A stretch of DNA of 64,000 nt from JAPPHY01 sp965247535 (GCA_965247535.1 OZ252018.1:496001-560000); one strand, 5' to 3'. Shown: positions 54,274 through 63,336, counted from the first letter of the stretch. Notes: generated by a model from the letters alone, not told the origin. Numbers and translations: made by a program.

Positions 54274-55767
54274 CTACCCCTTGCCTGCAGCCCGCAGTGC
54301 CTCCAACACTTTCACCATCGCCAGCGTGTCCCGTTCGCAGTACGCCAGCAGTGCCTGCTTCAGCGTCGCCCGCTCCTCCTCTGGAACCTCGGGATCGATC
54401 ATCCTTGCGAAGTAGTGGGAGGCTACGTTCCCCTCCCGCACCTCCAGGTCGCTGTAGGTCAGGTCCGGGACCAGGGCGGGAAGCACGGCCTTCAGCGAGA
54501 AGCTCCCATGGAACTTCGGGTGGTAGTAGTTGGCCCGGACCAGCTTAAGGAGGTCTACGTACCTCTCGGGCAGGGTGATCAACGCGTCTCGCCGACGCGG
54601 CAGCGACTCCGCGAGCCGCTCCGTGATGCTCTTCTCGTATGATGAGTAGACCAGGATGTCGCCCTCAGGCGCAACGGCGTCGAGCAGGCTGGAGACGAAG
54701 GCCTCCCGCGGGTCGTCCGCGCCGGTGTGCAGGAACGCACGGTGGCTGAGCTCTCCGGCGGCGTCCAGCACGTGCAGCGACCACTGGAACGGTACGACCT
54801 GGTAGGGACGGGTCTTCGGGTAGGCGGGGAGAGCTGGGTTGAACGTCTCGAAGTCCAGGAATTGGAGCGGGTATGCAAGCCCATCGATGGCACGCGCCAG
54901 CCCATCGCCCACGTACGGCAGCCCGTCGGCAACGGCCCCGCGGGCACGCTGCTGGAGCCGAGTCAGGCCGGCGAAGTTGTCCGGGATGTCCCTGATGTCC
55001 AATATGCCGAGGCTGCGCAACTGCTGTATCAGGCTGACCTTGGCGCCGGGCAGCTGCTCCACGAAGTGGTCCGGCAGGTCACCGTGGCACAATCCGTAGA
55101 AAGAGCACCGGTATGGCCTGGTGCAGTGCGCTCCGATCTCAATGGGAGGAGCGTCGTCCAGCGCCAGGGTCTCCCACATAGGATTGAGGCGGCCGGGCAG
55201 CGATGCTACGTAGGAGCGGACCGGGCCCGTAACGTCCTGCAATCGGAAGAGCGAGTCCAGATCGTAGGGGCCGCCGGCGTACACGTAGGACGAATCGATG
55301 TGCATGACGAACGCCCTCGAGACCGCCACGTCGGCGCCCTCCAGCACGTACACCTGGACCGCGGCGTCCGAGATGTGTTCGGCCTTGGCGCTCGTGCTCG
55401 ACTTGACCTCCACCAGGTCGTAGGCGCCATCGTCGTTGCGGACGAGCACGTCCACCCGTGTCCGAATGCCCTCGAACGTGAAGGCGGCCTCGTACATGGA
55501 CGGTATCGACTCGTCCTGCATGGCCCTCGCGGTACTCTCGACGGCCTGCGCGTGCTGGTCGTACTGCTCACTGATGAGCACGCCGCCCGGGAAGCGCTGC
55601 CTCGCCAGCTCGCCCACGCGGGTGCCGGAGTCCAGCACGGCCTGCGATCCTGGATCGCGCGGGTCCGCGAGGTGGCGGGCGTACGTCTCCAGGTATAGGC
55701 GCTTCAGGCACTGCAGGCCCGCCATGAACCTGGACTTCGAGAGGGTGAGCGCGCCGTGACCGGTCAT
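54274..55767 (-). CDS. DUF2779 protein with Cas4-like Fe-S nuclease domain
   Basis: The 497-residue protein has a RecB/Cas4-like N-terminal nuclease domain (about 8-220). It shows Cys in AGLQCLKRLYL, the catalytic block RTRVDVLVRNDDGAYDLVEVKSST (about 105-125) and CTRPYRCSFYGLC (about 220), giving four Cys for an iron-sulfur cluster. The C-terminal DUF2779 part looks like a DnaQ-type exonuclease (FLDFETFNPALP near 290, YCERDTLAMVKVL at the end). The ATG overlaps the dinB stop by 3 bases, so the two repair genes are coupled. Confidence 0.82.
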   Translation of the reverse strand: MTGHGALTLSKSRFMAGLQCLKRLYLETYARHLADPRDPGSQAVLDSGTRVGELARQRFPGGVLISEQYDQHAQAVESTARAMQDESIPSMYEAAFTFEGIRTRVDVLVRNDDGAYDLVEVKSSTSAKAEHISDAAVQVYVLEGADVAVSRAFVMHIDSSYVYAGGPYDLDSLFRLQDVTGPVRSYVASLPGRLNPMWETLALDDAPPIEIGAHCTRPYRCSFYGLCHGDLPDHFVEQLPGAKVSLIQQLRSLGILDIRDIPDNFAGLTRLQQRARGAVADGLPYVGDGLARAIDGLAYPLQFLDFETFNPALPAYPKTRPYQVVPFQWSLHVLDAAGELSHRAFLHTGADDPREAFVSSLLDAVAPEGDILVYSSYEKSITERLAESLPRRRDALITLPERYVDLLKLVRANYYHPKFHGSFSLKAVLPALVPDLTYSDLEVREGNVASHYFARMIDPEVPEEERATLKQALLAYCERDTLAMVKVLEALRAAGKG

Positions 55768-56864
55768 GGCCGACCGTCTAGGGGCGTAGTGTGGCTGAGT
55801 TCCGGGAAGAGCGGCAGCTGCTGCGACTCCTGGAAGCCGGACACGCCAACGCCCACCAGCCGGAACTGCCGTCCCGGCTCCAGCTCGCGCCGCAGCAGGT
55901 CGCAGGCGACGGGCGCGATCACCTCCGCGTCCGCGGTCGGCGAGGCCAGCGTCCGCCTGCGCGTCAGCGTCGTGAAGTCCGCCAGCCGTAGCTTGAGCGT
56001 GATCGTCTTGCCGGCCAGCTCGTGGCGCCGCAGCCGTGAGGCCACGCCGCGCGCCAGCTCCTCCACGCGTTGCACCAGCTCCGACTCCTCGCCCGTGTCG
56101 CGGGTCATGGTCTCCTCCGAGCTGACCGACTTGGTCTCCCGGTGCCGCGTCACCGCGCCGTCGTCGATGCCCATCGCGCGCTCGCGCAGCTCTGGCCCGC
56201 GCCGGCCGAACATCGTGCGCAGCCACGCCGCATCGCGCGACGCCAGGTCGCCGAGCGTGGCCACGCCGTGTGCGCTGAGCGTCTCCGCCGTCTTCGCGCC
56301 CACGCCCGACAGGATGCCCGCGTTCAGCGGCGCAAGGAACTCCTGCTCCGTGCCCGGCGCTACCAGTAGCAGCCCGTTCGGCTTCGACAGCTGTGACGCC
56401 ACCTTCGCGACCGTCTTGGACGTGCCGCCGCCTATGCTTACGACCAGCCCCGTCCGCTCCAGCACACGCGCCCTGAGCTCCACCGCGGCCGTGTTCACGC
56501 CGTCCCACGCCGCCACCGCGGTCACGTCCAGGAACGCCTCATCGAGCGACATGGGTTCCACGAGCGGCGTCATCTCCAGGAACAGGTCCATCACCATGCC
56601 GGACAGCTCGCGGTACCGCCCGAAGCGCGGCGCAACACGCACCAGCTCCGGGCACAGCCGCAGCGCAGTACGCATGGGCATGGCGGACCGCACGTTGTAG
56701 CGTCGCGCCTCGTAGGAGGCTGCGGCGACCACGCCTCGCTCCTCAGCCGAACCGCCGACCACCACGGGCCGGCCGCGGTACTGCGGGTTGTCCATCTGCT
56801 CCACGGAGGCGTAGAAGGCGTCCAGGTCCGCGTGCAGGATGTATCGCCACTCGCGGGGCGTCAT
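55764..56864 (-). CDS. dinB: DNA polymerase IV (Y-family)
   Basis: This translesion polymerase copies damaged DNA with low fidelity. The 366-residue protein has LHADLDAFYASVEQ (metal Asp, about 10), SLDEAFLDVT (catalytic Asp-Glu, about 107), SIGGGTSKTVAKVASQLSKP and the little-finger domain to about 345. The C-terminal QQLPLFPE is a beta-clamp-binding motif. No LexA-type operator was clear upstream. Confidence 0.95.
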   Translation of the reverse strand: MTPREWRYILHADLDAFYASVEQMDNPQYRGRPVVVGGSAEERGVVAAASYEARRYNVRSAMPMRTALRLCPELVRVAPRFGRYRELSGMVMDLFLEMTPLVEPMSLDEAFLDVTAVAAWDGVNTAAVELRARVLERTGLVVSIGGGTSKTVAKVASQLSKPNGLLLVAPGTEQEFLAPLNAGILSGVGAKTAETLSAHGVATLGDLASRDAAWLRTMFGRRGPELRERAMGIDDGAVTRHRETKSVSSEETMTRDTGEESELVQRVEELARGVASRLRRHELAGKTITLKLRLADFTTLTRRRTLASPTADAEVIAPVACDLLRRELEPGRQFRLVGVGVSGFQESQQLPLFPELSHTTPLDGRP

Positions 56865-56900
56865 GGTGGGGCGGCCTCCGTTCTCGGCGTGCGGCGGCTG

Positions 56901-57587
56901 CTAGGAGTCCTCGTCGCGGATGCGCCGCACCAGCGCCCACGCGCCCGGCAGCGTCAGCGCCGCCGCGTACAGCTTCGCAAGGTCGCCGGCCACGAACGGC
57001 CACAGGCCCCACTCCAGCGTGTCCGGGACGATGCTTGCGCCGGACGTCCACTGGTTGTCCACGGCCCAGTAGCCCAGCCACAGCAGGCCTGGCACGTACA
57101 GCACCACGTTGCCTGCCAGCAGCGCCAGGATCACGCGCCAGCTCCGGTCCCAGCCGCGCTCCGCCAGCCGGCCCACGACCCATGCAGCGCCCACGAACCC
57201 GACGATGTAGCCGCCGCTCGCTATGTTCCACACGAGCGCGTTGCTGCCTTCCCACGGCAGGATGAAGTGGAGCACCGTCCCATCGCCGAGCGACGGCGCG
57301 AAGACCGGCAGGCCTACCATGCCCACGAGCATGTACAGCCCAAGGCTCGCAGCCCCGCGGTTGGCGCCCAGCGCGCCGCCCGTAAGCAGCACCGCGAGCG
57401 TCTGGCCCGTGATCGGTACGGGCGTGAACGGCAGCTTGATCGCAATCTGCGCGAATACGGCGGTGAACATCGCAAAGCCCACCACCAGCGCTACGTCCGC
57501 CAGCAGGCTTCTGCCTGGCAGGAGCAGGTCGATCAGGGTATTGGGACGGGTCGCCGAGTGTGCGGGCGCGTAGTAGCTTGTTCGCAT
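56901..57587 (-). CDS. bioY: Biotin transporter BioY
   Basis: This is the substrate-binding S component of the ECF biotin importer, with about six helices in 228 residues. The BioY signature is KLPFTPVPITGQTLAVLLTGGALGANRGAASLGLYMLVGMVGLPVFA. AGGAGG stands 6 bases before the ATG at 57587. The energising subunits are not here. The birA gene at 3.9 kb uses the imported biotin. Confidence 0.93.
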   Translation of the reverse strand: MRTSYYAPAHSATRPNTLIDLLLPGRSLLADVALVVGFAMFTAVFAQIAIKLPFTPVPITGQTLAVLLTGGALGANRGAASLGLYMLVGMVGLPVFAPSLGDGTVLHFILPWEGSNALVWNIASGGYIVGFVGAAWVVGRLAERGWDRSWRVILALLAGNVVLYVPGLLWLGYWAVDNQWTSGASIVPDTLEWGLWPFVAGDLAKLYAAALTLPGAWALVRRIRDEDS

Positions 57588-57611
57588 ATTGGCCTCCTGT
57601 TCAATGGCGGA

Positions 57612-57641
57612 AGTATAACAATGGCATTTGGGCGTGGTCAA
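57612..57641 (-). promoter_or_regulatory. bioY promoter
   Basis: On the minus strand TTGACC (57641-57636), 18 bases, TATACT (57617-57612). It stands back to back with the hrcA promoter; the -35 boxes are 6 bases apart. Confidence 0.7.
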
Positions 57642-57647
57642 CACGTC

Positions 57648-57677
57648 TTGACACTCTGAGAGGGGGGGTGATAGATT
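57648..57677 (+). promoter_or_regulatory. hrcA promoter overlapped by a degenerate CIRCE-like operator
   Basis: TTGACA (57648-57653), 18 bases, TAGATT (57672-57677). The same stretch reads TTGACACTC-N9-GGGTGATAG (57648-57674). This matches the CIRCE operator TTAGCACTC-N9-GAGTGCTAA at 7 and 6 of 9 positions with the correct spacer, so HrcA may repress its own gene here. Confidence 0.5.
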
Positions 57678-57717
57678 CTTGCCAACCTGACTGGTAGCGC
57701 CTCCTGAACGGGGCATC

Positions 57718-58734
57718 ATGCTTACCGCAAGACAGACAGAGCTCCTCAAGGCCCTTGTGCGCCGGTACATTGAGTCTGCCAACCCGGTGGCGTCCGACTC
57801 AGTGGCCAGGACGCACGCGCTGGGCGTCAGCTCCGCCACCGTCCGCAACGACATGGCGGACCTGGAGGACCAGGGCTACATCACGCGCCCGCACCACTCC
57901 GCAGGCGCCGTCCCTTCCAGCCGCGGCTACCGCTTCTACGTGGAGGCCATCGATGAGGTGGAGGAGCTGCCGCCCGCGTCCCAGCGCACCCTGCGCCTGG
58001 AGTTTGGCCGCGCGGAGCAGGACCTTGACGGCTGGACTCGCATCGCCGCTACGCTCCTGTCCGGGCTCGTGAACAACGTTGCGCTTGTGACCTTCCCGCG
58101 GGAGCGCGAGTCGCACGTGGTCCGCATCAACCTCGTGCCCGTGCAGGAGACGCTCGTGTTCCTGGTCGTCGTGCTGCAGGAGGTGAAGCTCAGGAAGCAG
58201 CTGCTCACGCTGGCCGAGCCTCTATCGGACGACGACCTGCAGGTCGCCGCCAACCGCCTGAACGACGTGCTGGCAGGCCTGAGTCGACAGCAGATCCTTT
58301 CGAAGACGACGCCGATGTCGCCCGTGGAGCGCACGGTGACGGACAGGGTGGTGGACATGATGGAGGCGGAGGACAATGCGCTGTACAGCGACCACCAGAT
58401 GGAGGGCCTGGCCAGGCTGCTGGGCCAGCCGGAGTTTGCGCAGTCCGAGAAGGTGCGGGAGATTGTGGAGGCGCTGGAGGACAGGGAGCTTCCCCGCATG
58501 GTGACGGCGGAGATGCCCGAGGGCGGCCGGATGCGAGTGGTGATAGGGGAAGAGAACCGCACGGACACGCTCCACCCGCTGAGCATGGTGGTGTGCCGCT
58601 ACGGCCTGGCCGGCGGCGGCGTCGGCACGATCAGCGCCATCGGCCCCACGCGCATGGCGTATCCGCGCACCATCGCATGCGTACGGTTCATCTCCGCGCT
58701 CATGACGGACACGCTCGCACGCGTCCACGGGTAG
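57718..58734 (+). CDS. hrcA: Heat-inducible transcription repressor HrcA
   Basis: HrcA binds CIRCE operators and represses chaperone genes when GroEL is free. The 338-residue protein has an N-terminal winged helix (LTARQTELLKALVRRYIESANPVASDSVA; SSATVRNDMADLEDQGYITRPHHSAGAVPSSRGYR) and the C-terminal GVGTISAIGPTRMAYPRTIACV domain. The usual grpE-dnaK-dnaJ genes do not follow. A repeat cluster and a GIY-YIG gene lie next instead. Confidence 0.95.
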   Translation: MLTARQTELLKALVRRYIESANPVASDSVARTHALGVSSATVRNDMADLEDQGYITRPHHSAGAVPSSRGYRFYVEAIDEVEELPPASQRTLRLEFGRAEQDLDGWTRIAATLLSGLVNNVALVTFPRERESHVVRINLVPVQETLVFLVVVLQEVKLRKQLLTLAEPLSDDDLQVAANRLNDVLAGLSRQQILSKTTPMSPVERTVTDRVVDMMEAEDNALYSDHQMEGLARLLGQPEFAQSEKVREIVEALEDRELPRMVTAEMPEGGRMRVVIGEENRTDTLHPLSMVVCRYGLAGGGVGTISAIGPTRMAYPRTIACVRFISALMTDTLARVHG

Positions 58735-58749
58735 GGGCGCGACCGTTCG

Positions 58750-58900
58750 TCATTCCGAGTGCAGCCGAGGAATCTAGGACGTTCGTGTGCTGACAGCGCG
58801 CCGAACGGGAAGACACGCGTGTCCCCAGGGGACGGGAGGCACTCGATGGGGGTACGTCCCAGATTTCTCGACTCCGCTACGCTTCGCTCGAAATGACAGA
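58750..58900. repeat. MITE-like repeat, family B, copy 1
   Basis: About 150 bp bounded by CATTCCGAGTGCAGCCGAGG on the left and GCTCGAAATGACAG on the right, forming inverted ends (CATTCCGA/TCGAAATG). The core holds ACACGCGTGTCCC. The shared ends and core recur in copies 2-5. Confidence 0.85.
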
Positions 58901-58946
58901 GGGGCCGCTTCGCACAACTCGGCAAGAAGGTAGAGGCAGCTCAACC

Positions 58947-59243
58947 TTGGCATACACCCGCCAGTTCTACGTCTACATTCTGACCAATCGAGTGCGAACC
59001 CTCTACGTGGGCTTCTGCAACAATCTGGTCAGAAGAGTCAATGAGCACAGGGAAGGTTTGGATGATGGATTCACCCGGAAGTACAACATCCACTGGCTCG
59101 TCTACTACGAGGAAACCACGGACGTAGAGGCCGCTATCGCCAGGGAGAAGCAGATCAAGCGCTGGCGCCGCAGCAAGAAGGTAGCCCTGGTGGGCGGGAT
59201 GAATCCGGAGTGGAGGGACCTCTCCCTTGAGTGGTACGATTAG
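58947..59243 (+). CDS. GIY-YIG nuclease family protein (UPF0213-like)
   Basis: The 98-residue single-domain protein has VYILTNRVRTLYVGFCNNLVRRVNEHR, the GIY-YIG core (here VYI...LYVG) with the catalytic Arg, and TEK-like FTRKYNIHWLVYYEE plus AIAREKQIKRWRR. These small YhbQ-like proteins are thought to act in DNA repair or on structured nucleic acids. I chose the TTG at 58947, since the 18 residues before it come from the adjacent repeat. It is flanked on both sides by family B repeats. Confidence 0.8.
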   Translation: MAYTRQFYVYILTNRVRTLYVGFCNNLVRRVNEHREGLDDGFTRKYNIHWLVYYEETTDVEAAIAREKQIKRWRRSKKVALVGGMNPEWRDLSLEWYD

Positions 59244-59246
59244 TTC

Positions 59247-59398
59247 GTCATTCCGACCGCAGCGGAGGAATCCAAGACGATCGTGCACTGACGGCGCACC
59301 GAATGGGAAAACACGCGTGTCCCTAGGGGGCAGCAAGCACTCGACAGCGATATGTCCTAGATTTCTCGGCTCCGCTTCGCTCCGCTCGAAATGACAGA
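59247..59398. repeat. MITE-like repeat, family B, copy 2
   Basis: GTCATTCCGACCGCAGCGGA at the left, CGCTCGAAATGACAGATG at the right, ACACGCGTGTCCCTAGG in the core. It begins at the stop of the GIY-YIG gene. Confidence 0.85.
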
Positions 59399-59442
59399 TG
59401 GGGCCGCCCACCACCACCGTCATTCCGACCGCTTACCACCAC

Positions 59443-59585
59443 CGTCATTCCGACCGCAGCGGAGGAATCTAAGGCGACCGTGCACTGACGGCGCGCCGAA
59501 TGGGAAAACACGCGTGTCCCTTGGTGGCGGGAGGCATTGGACGGCGGCACGTCCTGGATTTCTCGGCTCCGCTCGAAATGACAGA
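59443..59585. repeat. MITE-like repeat, family B, copy 3
   Basis: Same ends as copy 2. A partial left end (CGTCATTCCGACCGC) lies just before it at 59419-59433, as if an insertion or slippage duplicated the border. Confidence 0.85.
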
Positions 59586-59630
59586 TGGGGCCGCGCGCTT
59601 GCCAGCGCCGTCCTTCCGCCCGCCCACCAC

Positions 59631-59783
59631 CGTCATTCCGACCGCAGCGGAGGAATCTAAGACGATCGTGCACTGATGGCGCGCCGAATGGGAAAACACG
59701 CGTGTCCCTAGGGGACGGCAGGCACTCGACAGCGATAGGTCCTAGATTTCTCGACTCCGCTTCGCTCCGCTCGAAATGACAGA
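59631..59783. repeat. MITE-like repeat, family B, copy 4
   Basis: CGTCATTCCGACCGCAGCGG to TCGAAATGACAGATGG. Copies 2, 3 and 4 are near-tandem, about 45-60 bp apart. Confidence 0.85.
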
Positions 59784-59794
59784 TGGGGCCGCGC

Positions 59795-59850
59795 CCGTCC
59801 TTCGACAGGCTCAGAGCCTGCCCCGCACGCCGATGCGGGGACGAACGGAC
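59795..59850. repeat. Intergenic repeat, family A
   Basis: CCTTCGACAGGCTCAGAGCC followed by the palindromic CCCCGCACGCCGATGCGGGG, bordered by CGTCC/GGACG-like arms. Together with family B it fills the 730-base gap 59244-59975, which has no gene. Confidence 0.85.
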
Positions 59851-59880
59851 GCTGTGGCCGGCTGATTCGCACTTAACGCG

Positions 59881-59910
59881 GAGGCGCCCCTCCGATTGGA
59901 GGGGCGCCTC
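59881..59910. terminator. Perfect hairpin downstream of the surface-protein gene
   Basis: GAGGCGCCCCTCC (59881-59893), loop GATT, GGAGGGGCGCCTC (59898-59910): a 13-bp GC-only-rich stem, 65 bases after the surface-protein stop on the minus strand. There is no clear T-run on either side. Confidence 0.65.
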
Positions 59911-59975
59911 TCGTGGTTGCCTTTCGGCTGCCCGTTTCCCGCTGGCTGCGGGTCAGGCCGTGTCCCGTGCGGTCC

Positions 59976-62900
59976 TTATGGCGTCAGTGTGGCGTCGAAC
60001 CGGGAGAAGACCAGGTAGCCCTTGCCAGGCTCGACCATGAGGACCACTGCGCCTTCGCTGTCATCCTCACTGCTGCCGGGTCGCAGCACTTCCCAGCCCC
60101 TGCCCGGGGTCGGGTCGTAGCTGTAGGCCACGGTCCACGGGATGCTGTTCAGGTAGTCGTCGATCGGCTGCGGCATTGCTGTGGGCGATATCGAGGTGAA
60201 GCCCAGGGCGTTGTAGCCGAACCGCACCATGATGGTGGGAGGCAGCTCGCCGACCACGGTCTGCAGTGTGATCTTGACGGTGGCCCTGGCGTCGGCGGTC
60301 ACGAAGTAGGCCACTCCGGGCTGGAGAGTGGAAATGTCGCCCGTGAACAGGCCTGTCTCCGGGTCTCTGGTGGACCGCAGCCACGGGTTCTCACCGGCCA
60401 GGTCCATGGACCTGTCGTAGGTGGTGACCAGGTCCACCGGCTGGTCCTCGAACAGGATGTTGAGGTTGCCGCTGTCGCCCACCGGGGAGCCGGGTATGGA
60501 GACCAGGTTCACGCCGGGCTTCAGGTCGAGCGGGAACGGCTTGCGTGCTATGACCTCGAAGTCCACGTCGTCGCTCACGCTGTTCCCCGCGGCGTCCGTG
60601 CCGGCCACTTCGATATTGTAGTCGCCGGGCGTCAGGTCTATGGCCAGCGTGTAGGTGGCGCACTTGCCGCCGTCACAGGCTACCTTGCTGCCGCTGAACA
60701 GGTCGGCCGGGTCGGAGGTAATCTCGTTGCCGCTCGAGTCCGTCAGGGACACCGAGTCCAGGCTGACCTGCAAGTATGTGTCGCCCTTGTACTCATCGTC
60801 GTCGAACTCGGCGACTATCCAGACTGCGCCTTCCTGCTGCTCCGAGTCTTCCAGTTCGTTGCCCTCGGCGTCCATGAACGCGAGGCCGGGGTCAGCGTCG
60901 TCAACCTGGAAGGAGATGATGTCCTTGTCGTTGGCTGCGACTCCCACGCTGGCGGTGTTGTCCGCCAGGTCGCTGGCAGACACTACCACGTACTGGATGC
61001 TGGCCTGGTCCGCGGGCCTGTCAAAGGTGGCGACCCAAGTGGTGAGGGCTCCCGTCTGCAGGGACACCGGCAGGGTATCGGGGGATACCTGGGCCTCGTC
61101 CTTGACGGGCTTGGTGGTGGTTGCCTGCACGGTGGGGTTGAGGCGGAGCCTCTCGCTGGAGATCACCGTGACGGTTACGTCTTCGCTGGTTATCGCGGCC
61201 GAGGGCGTGACCGTAAGCATCGGGGCCAGGCCGTCTGCCACATTTTCGCTAGAGACCGTCCCGTCCGTGCGGGGGTTGTCGGCCTTGTCGCGTACCTCGC
61301 CGGTGAGCCGCACCGCGGGCTTGGCGCTAGTGTCGAGCTGGCTGACGTTCAGGTAGACCATGGAGCCTGCCGGCTGGCCATCCTGCTCCTTGGCGTTGAC
61401 TACCGCATCCAGGGGCGTTGCGCCGCCGACCGTGAAGTCGGTGGCCGAAACGGTTGCGGGATCCAGAGGCGCTTCGCCATCGCCCAAGTTGAAGTTTGCC
61501 CGCACCCACTCCCTGTTGTTCCCGCGCTCGGTCTCCTGCTTGTCGCCGGAGGTGACGCCGGCGTTCTTCAGATAGAGGCCCGTCTCCGCACTGGCCAGGA
61601 CCGGTCCGTTAATGTCCACGGTGAAGACGAAGGGGTTGTCCACACCCCCTATGGCAGTGCCCGTGCCGGCTGCGCCGAGGGCACCCTCGTTCTTCTTGGT
61701 ACCTTCGACGTCGACGGTAGGCGTGTTGCCGACCCTGTCCTCTACAGTGATGGCCCACATGTGCTTGCCTTCGCCCAAGGCATTGGGGACATTCGTTACC
61801 GTATAGCCGTCCTGGATGGGAGCCGGGGTGCCGAGGCTACCCCGCGTGAAGGTGGCGACTATATCAATGCTGCCGGAATCGACGCCCGCGCCGCCGTCAA
61901 CCACGCTGGCCTGCAGCGTTACCACGTTGGCCCTGGTGAAGAGCTTGTTCGTGGGCTGAATCAGGGTGACAACCGGGGCCTCAAGGTCGATCGTGGCGGT
62001 CTTGGACACGTTGGCCGCGGGGTTGGCGTCCGCGTAGGTTACGGTCAGCGCGTCGCCGTGAGTTGCCGGAATGAGGAGGTCTATGAGATCCTGGGCGTCG
62101 TCTGCCACGCTGAGCCCGAGCTCAATAGTGGCCAGGTTCTGAAGCCTGGTCTGGAGAGCGCTGCCGAGCGCGCCCGAGTTGTCCAACTCCGAGATCTGGA
62201 CCGTGTCGTCGCTGTTGCCACCACCGGTCGTGTCATTGAGCGTGTTACCGGCCTGGGTCGTGATCCTGGTGAAGTCGGAAGACTCGACAATGGCTATCTT
62301 GCTCGCGAAGATGCTGGTCTCAGCCGTGGTCTCCGCGCCGTCCAGCTTGCGGGTCACTCCCGAGGTGGTGGTGCTGACGCTTACGTAGTCCTTCGCGCTG
62401 TCCTTCACGTTGTAGACGAAGGTGACTATGGCCGCGCCGCTAACGGAGGGGGCGGCGGTGGTCGTCACTACAGCATTCGCAGAGTCGGCCTGGCTCACGG
62501 AAATCTGGTTGGTCGCGGTCTCAAAGGCGGCGCCGTAGCGGACCTCCGTGCCCGCCAGCCTCAGAGGCGTGTCAGAGCTGAACTTGTAATTGGTGGTTTC
62601 GTAGGAGATTACCACGCTGCCCTTAGTCACGCGGGGCGCATCTCCTATTACGGTCACTGACGTTATTCCGCCGCCGTCGACGTTAGCGGCCGGGACTGCG
62701 GTATAACCGGTGTTGGGAGACCTCGTCTGCCCGTTCACAACTACGCTCACGTCTGCATGGGTCAACTGACCATCTGCGTTCGCGTCCCTGGCAGTCTCGG
62801 ACAGGTTGAATACCCACGAGTTGGCGGTGGGGGAGGTGGCATCGGACAGAGAGAGTTCATCCGACTTGTCTTCCTCTCCTTCCACTACCGAGGCCTTCAG

Positions 62901-63146
62901 GTCAAACGATATGCTGGCAGCATGCGAGAGGTAGCGGGCCTTGCCGGAACTCGCGGGGCTAAGGTCATCGTCCTTCACCTGGATGTTGACGACGTTGTTT
63001 TCAGTCTTGTCGGAGAAGTGCTGTCCCTTCTCACCTCCGGTCAGGGTGACCACGCCGGCCACCGCGCCCGTAGGCAGGGCGGGAAGCAATGCCACGAGCA
63101 GCCCCACGGCTGCAAGGACTGCAATGAATCTACCTTTGATCTTCAC
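59976..63146 (-). CDS. Large secreted/surface protein with Ig-like repeats
   Basis: The 1056-residue protein has a signal peptide (KIKGRFIAVLAAVGLLVALLPALPTGAVAG). Long Thr/Val/Asp/Gly-rich beta domains follow. Recurrent blocks such as DLEAPVVTLIQPTNKLFTRAN, FTVDINGPVLASAETG and VTPSAAITSEDVTVTVISSERL resemble bacterial Ig-like/cadherin-like domains. The last ~200 residues (LKPGVNLVSIPGSPVGD...LQPGVAYFV...VEPGKGYLVF) form a distinct C-terminal domain. It may be a cell-envelope or S-layer-type protein. No LPXTG or membrane anchor is seen. The GTG at 63146 has GGGGG upstream; the long open frame before it is untranslated leader. Confidence 0.8.
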   Translation of the reverse strand: MKIKGRFIAVLAAVGLLVALLPALPTGAVAGVVTLTGGEKGQHFSDKTENNVVNIQVKDDDLSPASSGKARYLSHAASISFDLKASVVEGEEDKSDELSLSDATSPTANSWVFNLSETARDANADGQLTHADVSVVVNGQTRSPNTGYTAVPAANVDGGGITSVTVIGDAPRVTKGSVVISYETTNYKFSSDTPLRLAGTEVRYGAAFETATNQISVSQADSANAVVTTTAAPSVSGAAIVTFVYNVKDSAKDYVSVSTTTSGVTRKLDGAETTAETSIFASKIAIVESSDFTRITTQAGNTLNDTTGGGNSDDTVQISELDNSGALGSALQTRLQNLATIELGLSVADDAQDLIDLLIPATHGDALTVTYADANPAANVSKTATIDLEAPVVTLIQPTNKLFTRANVVTLQASVVDGGAGVDSGSIDIVATFTRGSLGTPAPIQDGYTVTNVPNALGEGKHMWAITVEDRVGNTPTVDVEGTKKNEGALGAAGTGTAIGGVDNPFVFTVDINGPVLASAETGLYLKNAGVTSGDKQETERGNNREWVRANFNLGDGEAPLDPATVSATDFTVGGATPLDAVVNAKEQDGQPAGSMVYLNVSQLDTSAKPAVRLTGEVRDKADNPRTDGTVSSENVADGLAPMLTVTPSAAITSEDVTVTVISSERLRLNPTVQATTTKPVKDEAQVSPDTLPVSLQTGALTTWVATFDRPADQASIQYVVVSASDLADNTASVGVAANDKDIISFQVDDADPGLAFMDAEGNELEDSEQQEGAVWIVAEFDDDEYKGDTYLQVSLDSVSLTDSSGNEITSDPADLFSGSKVACDGGKCATYTLAIDLTPGDYNIEVAGTDAAGNSVSDDVDFEVIARKPFPLDLKPGVNLVSIPGSPVGDSGNLNILFEDQPVDLVTTYDRSMDLAGENPWLRSTRDPETGLFTGDISTLQPGVAYFVTADARATVKITLQTVVGELPPTIMVRFGYNALGFTSISPTAMPQPIDDYLNSIPWTVAYSYDPTPGRGWEVLRPGSSEDDSEGAVVLMVEPGKGYLVFSRFDATLTP

Positions 63147-63200
63147 CGGTTTTCCCCCTTTGTCCCTGATGCTCCAGCACCGGGTGCTTCTTGTGATTGC

Positions 63201-63258
63201 GTCCCATCCGCGCGTGTCACCCCGGCGCTCGTTGGCAACCGGGGCGTAGCCGCGGGAC
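63201..63258 (-). promoter_or_regulatory. Structured 5' leader of the surface-protein gene
   Basis: Nested pairs on the minus strand: GTCCC (63258-63254) with GGGAC (63205-63201), and CCCCGG (63244-63239) with CCGGGG (63225-63220). It lies in a leader of about 180 bases. It fits no riboswitch that I can identify with confidence. Confidence 0.35.
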
Positions 63259-63336
63259 CTGCTCTGCTGAGGTGATTGGACGAACAAGCATATAAGTGCA
63301 TACGCTTCATTCCTTTCGCGGTCGAACCCACAACAG

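Noticed and set aside
58893..58946. N-terminal 18 residues of the GIY-YIG open frame as protein
   Set aside because: The bases belong to the end of a family B repeat, and the conserved domain begins right after the TTG at 58947.
59913..62660. Very long open frame on the plus strand opposite the surface-protein gene
   Set aside because: It is the antisense of a well-supported secreted protein in GC-rich DNA, with no recognisable domain. Long antisense open frames at 34.7-35.9 kb, 41.3-42.7 kb and 0.5-1.9 kb were rejected for the same reason.
63170..63260. c-di-GMP-I riboswitch in the surface-protein leader
   Set aside because: Only GGGACGCAA matches. The GCAAACC block, the AAAGCC continuation and the tetraloop receptor helix are missing. 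It is kept as an unassigned structured leader.
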